A stretch of DNA of 64,000 nt from Dryocosmus kuriphilus (Eukaryota > Arthropoda > Insecta > Hymenoptera > Cynipidae). The stretch spans positions 193,815,647 through 193,879,646 of the forward strand of contig CM076192.1 of assembly GCA_038277395.1 (NCBI GenBank), written 5' to 3'. The notes under the pieces are model-generated. The model worked only from the letters and a program-made list of their open reading frames with translations, ran no database searches and was not told where the DNA came from. Positions 53,831 to 62,628 of the stretch are shown piece by piece. A program made the translations under genes and the position numbers. Within the stretch, counting starts at the first letter, position 1. Every line of letters begins with the position of its first letter.

Positions 53831-55203
53831 ATGTCAGCTAAATTTTTAGAATTGGTATTCGGCTCATTGACTCTTATAAATGCCTTATTTAGTTAAAATT
53901 TTTTTAACTATCTGTTCTTTACCAATGCTTATATCTTCGAACAACGTCGTTCGTGATTATTTTGTTATGTACATAATGTTTTTTTACTTTTTTCTTTGTG
54001 AATGTGCTTAATTGTTTTTCGAAATTAAAGTTCTAGCCTGAAGTGTTTGGCAAATACCGATCCAACTGAACGCTACTGCATCAAAATTATTCAGCATAAG
54101 ATATCATTTACCCCTTACGATCCATTCATAATATCTACTTTAAATTGAACAAGGAGGATATAAATATAAAAAGAAATTTGTATTTAACTATTTTAATACT
54201 TTCGTGTAGAAGAAATTTCAGATTATTAAGCTTCAGGTAATTATAATTTCCCTCAGACCAGGACCTTCTGTCCTGTAGATAACTCATGAATAGGATCACC
54301 GAGACGAATTAACTGACTTTCATTAGTTAAATAAATATTCGTTAGTCTTAGTTACTTGAACCTGCTAGGACACAACAATTGTTTATATGAATAAATAAAT
54401 TAATCGTCTGTAGTTTCTCTATCTTTCGTCTCATTTCTTTCAGTTTCTTAACAATATTTACTTCTCTACTGATTTTAGTGTAACGATTCCCTCATTATAA
54501 TATCATTATAATAAATTATTATAAATATATATTATAAATATATATAATCGTTATAATAAAAAAGAATGTTGTACGCAGAATTCACTACTGCCTATTTTAG
54601 ATTGTATTTTGATTGATTTTTTAATTACGTGAGATTACAAATCCAGCAGGTGTTACGAAATAATCTAGCTCGGCTCCTGTCGGTCCGTAAAGCTGTCGGT
54701 CAACTGATTCTGCAAGAAGCATTGGGATTTTTTACGAACGATGTTTTTCAACGTAACTAATTGTACTTTTGTACCAGTTAATAAAACCTACACTCAATTT
54801 CAAAATATATGGTTTTGACAATTCTTGTCATTCTTTTTACGCCAAAATGTGATTTTTCACTCATTTGCTCACTTAACTTAAGCACCTTTTGGAAACTAAA
54901 TATCTGAGATTCAAAAGTGAAAGACGAAGTTTCGCTGTTTTTGAGAAAAATTGGAAAATTCGCTTTAAAAAAGAATTATTATTATCAAAAGAATGGTTCA
55001 ACCCACATAAAATTCATACAATATCTTTCCTAGTTCAAAAAAAATATAAATATGGAGTTTTTGAAAAACTAGTGCAATAGTTGAGCTTTCGATCAAAAAC
55101 ATGATTTTTCCATCAACGATGAATTTTTGACCAAGCAGATTAATCTTGAACACAAAAAACTTGAATTTTCAGCAAAAATAAAAGAATTTTCAACCAAAAA
55201 TGT
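53831..55203. other. Non-coding stretch with AT palindromes
   Basis: 54498-54560 is a run of nested AT palindromes (TATAATATCATTATAATAAA, TATAAATATATATTATAAAT). From 54840 loose ATTTTTGA/TTCAAAA words resemble the 33.7-34.7 kb landscape. No gene is seen; a 63-codon frame (54889-55080) is lysine-rich noise. Confidence 0.45.
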
Positions 55204-57220
55204 TGTAACGATACGTTACGCCACCAGCCAACGGCCACCATGTTTCGCCAGCTTCGTACCCATCACCGCTCCAGCACGAGCGAGCGAGCTCACCATCCCT
55301 CCCACACAGAATGACCAGTGCGCCGGCGCGACCCACGCCTCGCTTCGTTATAAGCAAGAACGAGACGTGGATCGGGGCACTTCGCTCGGTGCGCCCAGTC
55401 GAGCCACATCGACTGGTCTCAACGAGCAGAGGTTGCACTGGTTGCTCTGTGAACGGGTTTCCACCGTGGCAGACTTACCGGACGACAACGACGACGACCT
55501 GGACGGCACCCTGACAGCCCTTCACCCCTCACCCCTTCTCCTTCCCGAGAGACCGACGTATGTGCCGATGAACGGGCTTCCACCGTGGTCGGCCCATGCG
55601 TGACAGGAGACGTGGACTAGGTTCCCCCTAGCCACCCGCCTGTTCGGCGACTCACCCCTCCTCACCCCTTTTCCTTCCCGAGAGACCGACGTATGTGCCG
55701 ATGAACGGGTTTCCACCGTGGTCGGCCCATGCGTGACAGGAGACGTGGACTAGGTTCCCCCTAGCCACCCGCCTGTTCGGCGACTCACCCCTCACCCCTT
55801 TTCCTTCCCGAGAGACCGACGTATGCGCCGATGAACGGGTTTCCACCGTGGTCGGCCCATGCGTGACAGGAGACGTGGACTAGGTTCCCCCTAGCCACCC
55901 GCCTGTTCGGCGACTCACCCCTCACCCCTTTTCCTTCCCGAGAGACCGACGTACGTGCCGATGAACGGGTTTCCACCGTGGTCGGCCCATGCGTGACAGG
56001 AGACGTGGACTAGGTTCCCCCTAGCCACCCGCCTGTTCGGCGACTCACCCCTCACCCCTTTTCCTTCCCGAGAGACCGACGTATGTGCCGATGAACGGGT
56101 TTCCACCGTGGTCGGCCCATGCGTGACAGGAGACGTGGACTAGGTTCCCCCTAGCCACCCGCCTGTTCGGCGACTCACCCCTCACCCCTTTTCCTTCCCG
56201 AGAGACCGACGGATGTGCCGATGAACGGGTTTCCACCGTGGTCGGCCCATGCGTGACAGGAGACGTGGACTAGGTTCCCCCTAGCCACCCGCCTGTTCGG
56301 CGACTCACCCCTCACCCCTTTTCCTTCCCGAGAGACCGACGTATGTGCCGATGAACGGGTTTCCACCGTGGTCGGCCCATGCGTGACAGGAGACGTGGAC
56401 TAGGTTCCCCCTAGCCACCCGCCTGTTCGGCGACTCACCCCTCACCCCTTTTCCTTCCCGAGAGACCGACGTATGCGCCGACGAACGGGTTTCCACCGTG
56501 GTCGGCCCATGCGTGACAGGAGACGTGGACTAGGTTCCCCCTAGCCACCCTCCTGCTCGGCGACTCCACCCGCGACCCCAGTCCTGACAATAAGGGGGCA
56601 CTAACGCACGACCGCGCGTACCCACCGCGACCCGACCGACGTGCGGCCGTCCGCGAGTACCGTGACCCCCGGGAGCTATCCCCTACCGACCTGCACCGTA
56701 CCGAGGGGAGAAGCACCCGGGATCATCGCAAACGTGAAGCCCCGTTACGGAAGACACCGCTCTTACCGCCCCGTGATTTCTTTTTGTTCCAGGAACTATA
56801 CTGAGTCTGGCCGGGCGCATGCCTAGCCGCGGGTCGAGGCACCCCCTACCGCACGCACAGACGCCGACCGCCCGCGACCAGCCGCCGATCGGCCCACCGC
56901 CGTACTCCGACACACACACATACCGACACCGTTTGCTTTATATCCACTCACACACACCCACACTAGAACCCATGTACTCGCGCACACCCACCGAACACCC
57001 GCACACAAACACACGCACTCCACCACACGTACACACGCACTCACACACACCACTTAGATATGTACTTTATAGGAAAATACACTTATAATTTATTAACGGT
57101 AACCGCATTCTGTTTTCACTGCTCAACCCCAACCCCCGCATCCTACCCCGGCTAGACTGAGACATCCGGAGGGGAGGCCTCAGGGGAACCTGAGGTAGGG
57201 GAAAATTTAGCAGCGTTACA
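55204..57220 (+). repeat. 5' LTR
   Basis: 2017 bases bounded by the inverted pair TGTAACG/CGTTACA. It has a unique opening (55204-55520), eight 130 bp tandem units (55521-56565), a GC-rich block with the variant CCTCCTGCTCGGCGACTCC, a CA-rich block (56910-57055) and a short U5-like end. Frames on the minus strand (METRSSAHTSVSREGKG type) repeat every 130 bases and change frame from unit to unit, so they are not a protein. Confidence 0.9.
55521..56565 (+). repeat. Eight 130 bp tandem units in the 5' LTR
   Basis: Each unit contains CGAGAGACCGACGTATGTGC, CGATGAACGGGTTTCCACCG, TGGTCGGCCCATGCGTGACA, GGAGACGTGGACTAGGTTCC and CGCCTGTTCGGCGACTCACC. Diagnostic variants in order along the units: GTATGTG with GGGC, GTATGTG, GTATGCG, GTACGTG, GTATGTG, GGATGTG, GTATGTG, GTATGCGCCGACG. 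The second unit, with CTCCTCACCCC before it, is absent from the 3' LTR. CGCCTGTTCGGCG is a partial palindrome in each unit. Confidence 0.9.
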
Positions 57221-57238
57221 TGGCGCCCGAACAGGGAC
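57221..57238 (+). other. Primer-binding site, tRNA-Lys type
   Basis: TGGCGCCCGAACAGGGAC directly follows the LTR end CGTTACA. It matches the 18-base complement of the 3' end of tRNA-Lys used by lentiviruses and many insect LTR elements. Confidence 0.9.
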
Positions 57239-57549
57239 CGTTTTTGTTAAAATCGACGTTACCAGAATACCGAGAGTAGGGGTTTCCCCCTTCTACCACC
57301 GTACCGACTCACCCGAACCGGCGCATCGAAAAACGAATAAAAGTGTAAGCCAACGGGGCAACGCGACCCCCACCATAAAGCTCTGCGCACTCCCCACCAG
57401 GGGACACGCGGCGCACTCCGAACTGCGCATAGGCTGTAGGACCAAAAGTAGTATAAATTAGGGAACAGCGAACTCAAACGGGAAGTCTTAACGGATCCAG
57501 TCCAGAGTCAAGACACGCATTCCTGACCTAGCACCGCCACCGAACGAAC
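57239..57549 (+). other. Untranslated leader
   Basis: About 310 bases between the primer-binding site and the gag ATG. It would hold packaging and dimerisation signals; none is identifiable by eye. Confidence 0.5.
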
Positions 57550-58598
57550 ATGAGAGTCTCATGGATTTATAAATTGCGACGAGAGGAGTTGGAGAACGAG
57601 CTGAAGAGGCACCAAGTCGACCACGAAGGGGCACTGGCAGTGCTGAGACAACGGCTGGTGAGTCTGGCGAAGAACCACCCGGAGCTCTTCGAGGACAGAC
57701 CTGAGGACGCTCCCGACTACAAAGAAGACCTAGACCGCACGAATGATCTAGAGATGATGGAGGCAGAACTGAATAGACTCCGCCAAAGTCAGACAATGAC
57801 CTCGTCACCACGTACAGGACGAGGGGAAGACATCCCAAGGGTACAAGAGGAACCGGCACCCAGATCCAATGCAATACTGGACCAGATGAGGAAGTGGAAC
57901 TGCCACTTCGACGGCAAGAACGTCTATGGGTTCCTGGAGAGACTAAGCGAGTTGCAGAAGGCCTACCAGTACTCCGACGCACAGATCCTGAGGGGTTTTC
58001 CCGAACTGCTCAAAGGCGAAGCGCAATTATGGTACCGCAACTGCGCAGCCGATATAACCTCACTACCCGAACTGGAGCAGAACCTACGACGTTTCCACTT
58101 ACCTCCCAGCGAGCTGAGACAACTGGAACAACAAATCTACAGTCGTCACCAGGAAACGCGAGAGAGGACTTCCGGACTTTTGTGACCTCTCTACTCACCC
58201 TCATCCGAAGGCGGGGGGGATTCACCCGCGAACGGATCCTGGAGACCCTGTACTGCAACATGAAGCCGGAACTACGGCTCTACATCCGCCCAACCGAGTT
58301 AACCACCCCTGACGACCTGATCCAGCGGGTGGAAGAAATCACCGAAACCCAACTACAAATGACGAAAGAAAGCCGAGGGGACCCGAAACCAAAACAGACG
58401 AAACAGCCCGCCTGCACCGTCGAACCTGAATACGTGCGGAGTGAGGCCTGCTGGCGCTGCAAACAGAGGGGCCACTCACGGATGATGTGCCGAAACGCAG
58501 CTCGGAAGTTTTGCTCGTGGTGTGGTCGGGACGATGTCTTGTCCCGAGACTGCAACTGCGAAAGACCGGGAAACGAACAACGGGCCGGGCCGAATTAA
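57550..58598 (+). pseudogene. gag: Gag polyprotein with one internal frameshift
   Basis: ATG 57550 starts MRVSWIYKLRREELENELKR, a SAP-like helix pair followed by VDHEGALAVLRQRLVSLAKN. The capsid-type region includes MRKWNCHFDGKNVYGFLERL and LKGEAQLWYRNCAADI. The frame breaks near 58155 in a GAGAGAG run; the continuation in the -1 frame reads DFRTFVTSLLTLIRRRGG and MKPELRLYIR, typical gag. A CCHC knuckle CWRCKQRGHSRMMC (58449-58490) is followed by CSWCGRDDVLSRDC, a second knuckle with valine at the histidine position. TAA is at 58596-58598. The lesion would cut the product to 211 residues without the nucleic-acid-binding tail. It could be a true mutation or an assembly error at the dinucleotide run. 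Confidence 0.85.
58449..58541 (+). other. Gag zinc knuckles (one canonical, one CCVC)
   Basis: The first knuckle fits C-x2-C-x4-H-x4-C exactly. The second, CSWCGRDDVLSRDC, keeps the spacing but has V for H, so it probably binds zinc poorly or uses another residue. Confidence 0.75.
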
Positions 58599-61500
58599 AC
58601 GCGAACCCGGCCCAAACACAGAACGATGACCACGAACCGAGGGCTTTCATCCCCGTGCGAATCGGGAAACATGTTGTCAACGCCCTCGTCGACCCCGGAT
58701 CCGTCTGTTCATATGTCAACGCAAGAACCGCCAGGCTATGCACCGACCAAGGCTGGAGAAGGAAGCGGAACGATAGTGTGGCTGTCATGGCGGATGGCAC
58801 GAAATCATCCCTGGGCGACCGGCTCCTCGGTCGTATGCTGATAAACAACCGACAGGTACGAGCCGAGGTATCCATCATGCCGCACTTGAAGCACGGTGTC
58901 CTTCTCGGAGTGGATTCCCTAAGCCAAGCAGACCTCGAGATGACCCTCAATGGTATTAAGATCTTTCCCCTACCTACACCAAGGGGCAGCGAGGCCAACA
59001 CCATCGATGGACCAGTAGCCCTAACACGCCTCAGCCCAGAAGACCAGAGAATCGCGGAAGACCTCATTAAAGAGCAGATGGCCCGCTGCAGCCGGAAGGG
59101 AGGGGTCACCCCCCTAATAAAGCATGAGATCCGCCTAAAGGACGAGACGCCGATAAAGCAACGCTACCGACCAAGGAACCCAGCCATTCAACAGATTATC
59201 GACGAAGAAGTGGACCAAATGTTGAAGGAAGGGGTAATCCAACCATCCAGCAGCCCATGGAGTTCTCCGGTAGTCATCACTCGCCGAAAGGACGGACGAC
59301 CGAGGTTCTGCGTGGACTTTCGGAGACTAAATCAAGTCTCAGAGAAGGATGCCTACCCCCTGCCGCAGGTGAACACCACCCTAGACAAACTACGCGGGGC
59401 TAAATACTTATCCACCATCGACCTCAAGAACGGGTACTGGCACGTACCCCTCACCGAAGCAAGCAAACCATTGACAGCATTTACCGTACCAGGGAAAGGA
59501 CTTTACGAGTTCACCGTCATGCCGTTCGGACTGCACGCCGCCCCCTCCACGTTCCAGCGGCTCCTGGACGGAGTGATCACACCCGAAATGGCTCCGAGCG
59601 CGTTCGCCTACCTGGACGACATAGTAGTTTGCACCACCACTTTCAAGAAGCACCTGGAGGTTCTAACTGAGGTTTTTCATAGACTGTATCAATCGAACCT
59701 CAGCCCAAATCCTGACAAGTGCCAATTTTTTCGGGGAGAAATCAAGTACCTGGGACACATCGTAAACGACAAAGGGCTGCACACTGACCCAGAGAAAGTG
59801 GCAGCCATACAACACCTGGCCCCACCACGAAACCTGAAGGAAGCCCGGCAATTCCTGGGCCTCGTCTCATGGTACCGACGCTTCATAAAAGACGTAGCCA
59901 GAGTCGCTGCGCCACTGCATAAGTTATTACGGAAGAGAGCGAAATGGGAGTGGACCCAGGACCAACAACACGCATTCGAAGAACTGAAGAGACGCCTGAC
60001 TACAGCACCAATCCTCGCCTGCCCCGATTGGAGCAAGACTTTTACTTTGCAAACCGACGCTAGCCAAGAGGGATTAGGAGTAGCCCTCTCGCAACCAGAA
60101 GACGACACCGAGCGCATCATCGCCTACGCCAGCCGATCATTAACAAAGGCAGAGAAAAATTACTCCGTCACCGAGCTCGAGTGCCTGGCCGTGAAGTGGG
60201 GGGTCTGGAAGATGCGGGACTACCTCGAGGGCTACCAGTTTATCATACTGACCGACCACCTGTCACTAAAATGGCTCGACAACATTGACAACCCGTCCGG
60301 CCGACTGGCCCGCTGGGCTATGGAACTCAGTCAATGGGACTTCAAGATCAAATATCGAAGGGGGACGGATAACCTGCTGGCCGACACTCTCTCCCGGCAA
60401 CCGCTACCGACCTGCGCCGTCGAGAAGGGAGATTGGTATCAAGAACGCCTGGAAGCCGTGAAGCACGCCCCGGCCGACAATCCAGATTTCTGCGTCCGAA
60501 ATGACCGACTTTACCGACGTGTCCTACACACCTTGGACTTCAACGATTACGAACCAGACGAAGAGTGGAAGATCTGCATCCCCCGATGGGAACAACCACG
60601 AATCCTGCACGAGGTCCACGACGAGCCAACCGCCGGACATCTCGGAGTGGCAAAAACGCTGAACCGACTATCCCGCCACTATTTCTGGCCGGGGATGCTC
60701 AGAGCAGGGGCGCGCTACGTACGAAACTGCCCGACCTGCCAGAAATTCAAAACAGAACAACAAGCTCCGGCCGGGGAGATGCACGCCACCTATGTCGGCC
60801 GGCCCTGGGAGATGGTGTCCGTGGACCTAATCGGGCCGCTACCTCGCTCACTTAGGGGAAACAACTGGCTATTAGTAATGCAGGACCGGTATACCAAGTG
60901 GATAGAGATACAGCCACTGAAGAAGGCCACCGGCCAGGCTGTGGCGACCACCATAAAGGACCGCATCTGTTTCCGACACGGGTGCCCGAAGACCGTCGTC
61001 TCCGATAATGGACGCCAGTTCACCAGCAAGGAGGTTTTAAATCTATTCGCCGAACTGCATATCCAGCACCGATTTACGCCGCCATACACGCCACAATGTA
61101 ACCCAGTGGAACGGACAAATAAAGTCATAAAGACAATGATAGCACAAACCATCGAGAGGTCCCAGAAAACGTGGGACGTGCAGCTAGGCGAACTACAATT
61201 CGCGTACAACACAGCGACCAGCACGGCGACGGGGTATTCACCAGCCTACCTGAACTACGGACGCGAATTGCATCCACCAGGCAGCCTCGTGCAGGAAGCA
61301 GCCCTACCGAACCACGAGAAACTGACACGCCGCATCACGCAGCTACAAGAGGCACTAAGACTCGCTCAAACCCAAATGGCAACGAACTTTCAAAAACAAC
61401 AGACCCATTACAATCTCAGACGGAGGAAATGGTCACCCGCAATCGGCACACGAGTACTACGGAGGACACGCTACCTGTCGAACAAGGCAAACCAGTTCAA

Positions 61501-62533
61501 CGCTAAGCTCGCGCCCAAATACGAGGGCCCGTACACCATCCACCGTAGAAAATCGCACGTGATCTATGACCTGAGGAACGATAGCGGACACATGCTACGG
61601 CACGTGCATGTAAAAGATCTCAAGCCCTATAACGAAGGAGAGGAGGAAACCAGGGCAACCGCAGTAGGACAAACCCCGCAAGGTCAGACACCGCCCGAGG
61701 CCCGAGTGGGGATCACCACGGCAACCACCGTGCTACCAAGAGCGGGGATGGACACTCAAGGCAAAGGCCGTAAGAGGACAAGACCGAGCGAACTGGCGGA
61801 GTCAACCCGGGCACACCGACTAGGAAGGATGGAGGAAGAACTCGCCGCGCTACAATCCCTCCTCGACGGAGAAACATTCCGCCGGTTTCGTGAGTTGGGA
61901 CCCCTGTACCAGACGGAAGATGAGGAAGCGGTGAACCTAGGGACAACCAGGCGACCGACCCGGCCGCACCCGGTCTACTCAGGAGAGAGGAAGGAGCCAC
62001 GCGGGATCGCACCTCCCCGCCCGCAAATCCGACGAATAGAAACGCTGCGGAGGCCAGTCCGGATCCTCAAGGAGGTCAGCGCCATCGTGGAAAGTACGGC
62101 ACCACCGTTGGAGCGACGTCGAGCCGCCCTCACCAAGGCGCAGGCACTCGCCGCCTCGAATCGAACCGGGCGACCTACACCTAACGCCCGGCGGCAGAGA
62201 CCAACGCCCACGCCGACTGCGACGTCAACCCCCGAACCAGTCGTGTCACCAAGACTGGGACTGAAGGCGCCACAAACCCCGGACTCAGCCACGCCACCGA
62301 CCAAAGAGCCCATCGCATCACCGGCCCCGGACGCAGACGCCCCACCAGCACCATCCACGCCGCCACCAACAGCCCACAGTCAGACGCCGGCAGCTGGGAT
62401 AGTCGACGTGACCCTGCCATGCGGAATGAAGGTCCAAATCCCGGAGGGCCGAACCCGCCACCGGATGACGGTCAACGGGAAGAAACTCACCCTGCGATGC
62501 CGACCCAACGGAACCTGGAAAGCGTTCGACTGA
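58487..62533 (+). CDS. pol: Pol polyprotein: protease, reverse transcriptase, RNase H, integrase, extra C-terminal region
   Basis: 1348 codons open in the -1 frame of gag; translation enters through the frameshift at 58568. Residue numbers count from 58487. Protease: ALVDPGSVCSYV at about 67-78, with DPG where DTG or DSG is usual. Reverse transcriptase: STIDLKNGYWHVPL and FAYLDDIVV (catalytic aspartates at 377-378). RNase H: LQTDASQEGLGVAL (aspartate 524) and ELECLAVKW. Integrase: HHCC zinc domain (HEVHDEPTAGHLGV to CPTCQKF), then aspartates 780 (SVDLIGP) and 840 (VVSDNGRQF) and glutamate 875 (CNPVERTNK), a DD34E spacing; GPY/F-type end KYEGPYTI near 1014. Residues 1050-1348 form a basic, proline-rich extension absent from ordinary gypsy pol. 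No stops. Confidence 0.95.
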   Translation: MPKRSSEVLLVVWSGRCLVPRLQLRKTGKRTTGRAELNANPAQTQNDDHEPRAFIPVRIGKHVVNALVDPGSVCSYVNARTARLCTDQGWRRKRNDSVAVMADGTKSSLGDRLLGRMLINNRQVRAEVSIMPHLKHGVLLGVDSLSQADLEMTLNGIKIFPLPTPRGSEANTIDGPVALTRLSPEDQRIAEDLIKEQMARCSRKGGVTPLIKHEIRLKDETPIKQRYRPRNPAIQQIIDEEVDQMLKEGVIQPSSSPWSSPVVITRRKDGRPRFCVDFRRLNQVSEKDAYPLPQVNTTLDKLRGAKYLSTIDLKNGYWHVPLTEASKPLTAFTVPGKGLYEFTVMPFGLHAAPSTFQRLLDGVITPEMAPSAFAYLDDIVVCTTTFKKHLEVLTEVFHRLYQSNLSPNPDKCQFFRGEIKYLGHIVNDKGLHTDPEKVAAIQHLAPPRNLKEARQFLGLVSWYRRFIKDVARVAAPLHKLLRKRAKWEWTQDQQHAFEELKRRLTTAPILACPDWSKTFTLQTDASQEGLGVALSQPEDDTERIIAYASRSLTKAEKNYSVTELECLAVKWGVWKMRDYLEGYQFIILTDHLSLKWLDNIDNPSGRLARWAMELSQWDFKIKYRRGTDNLLADTLSRQPLPTCAVEKGDWYQERLEAVKHAPADNPDFCVRNDRLYRRVLHTLDFNDYEPDEEWKICIPRWEQPRILHEVHDEPTAGHLGVAKTLNRLSRHYFWPGMLRAGARYVRNCPTCQKFKTEQQAPAGEMHATYVGRPWEMVSVDLIGPLPRSLRGNNWLLVMQDRYTKWIEIQPLKKATGQAVATTIKDRICFRHGCPKTVVSDNGRQFTSKEVLNLFAELHIQHRFTPPYTPQCNPVERTNKVIKTMIAQTIERSQKTWDVQLGELQFAYNTATSTATGYSPAYLNYGRELHPPGSLVQEAALPNHEKLTRRITQLQEALRLAQTQMATNFQKQQTHYNLRRRKWSPAIGTRVLRRTRYLSNKANQFNAKLAPKYEGPYTIHRRKSHVIYDLRNDSGHMLRHVHVKDLKPYNEGEEETRATAVGQTPQGQTPPEARVGITTATTVLPRAGMDTQGKGRKRTRPSELAESTRAHRLGRMEEELAALQSLLDGETFRRFRELGPLYQTEDEEAVNLGTTRRPTRPHPVYSGERKEPRGIAPPRPQIRRIETLRRPVRILKEVSAIVESTAPPLERRRAALTKAQALAASNRTGRPTPNARRQRPTPTPTATSTPEPVVSPRLGLKAPQTPDSATPPTKEPIASPAPDADAPPAPSTPPPTAHSQTPAAGIVDVTLPCGMKVQIPEGRTRHRMTVNGKKLTLRCRPNGTWKAFD
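58568..58613 (+). promoter_or_regulatory. -1 ribosomal frameshift signal between gag and pol
   Basis: In the gag frame the sequence reads ccG GGA AAC (58568-58574), a canonical X XXY YYZ slippery heptamer of the kind used by retroviruses. After a 7-base spacer (GAACAAC) comes GGGCCGGG (58582-58589), which pairs perfectly over 8 bp with CCCGGCCC (58606-58613), leaving a 16-base loop that contains the gag stop TAA. Pol lies in the -1 frame and is already open here. All parts and distances match working frameshift sites. Confidence 0.85.
61634..62533 (+). other. Non-canonical C-terminal extension of Pol
   Basis: About 300 residues beyond the integrase GPY/F region. The first third is acidic and helix-prone (LGRMEEELAALQSLLDGETF). 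The middle is rich in Pro, Arg, Thr and Ala (RRQRPTPTPTATSTPEPVVS). The last 45 residues look folded: IVDVTLPCGMKVQIPEG, RMTVNGKKLTLRCRPNG, TWKAFD, with alternating hydrophobics and two cysteines suggesting a small beta domain. No chromodomain and no membrane segment are visible, so it is not an envelope protein. It occupies the place where env would lie. Confidence 0.7.
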
Positions 62534-62628
62534 ATCCGACTGTGAGTAGAGTCAAATTTACAATAGGGCCTAGTTCCTCTTTTTTTTTTCCAAATTGTAA
62601 AGTTTCACTCTCCCAAAGGGGGGGGTGA
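62534..62628 (+). other. 3' untranslated region with polypurine tract
   Basis: AAAGGGGGGGGTGA (62616-62628) directly precedes the 3' LTR and serves as the plus-strand primer site in this class of element. A T-run of 10 or more bases lies at 62580-62589. Confidence 0.8.

Noticed and set aside
54490..54565. AT palindromes as a replication origin
   Set aside because: Simple AT-rich palindromes are common in such sequence and nothing else supports an origin.
55522..56716. Repeated minus-strand frames of about 63 codons in the LTR (METRSSAHTSVSREG type)
   Set aside because: They recur with the 130 bp LTR unit, which is not a multiple of three, so the frame changes each unit; they are antisense translations of a tandem repeat.
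58339..59109. 256-codon minus-strand frame, and other long antisense frames across pol
   Set aside because: High GC makes antisense frames long; the plus strand encodes unmistakable pol domains.
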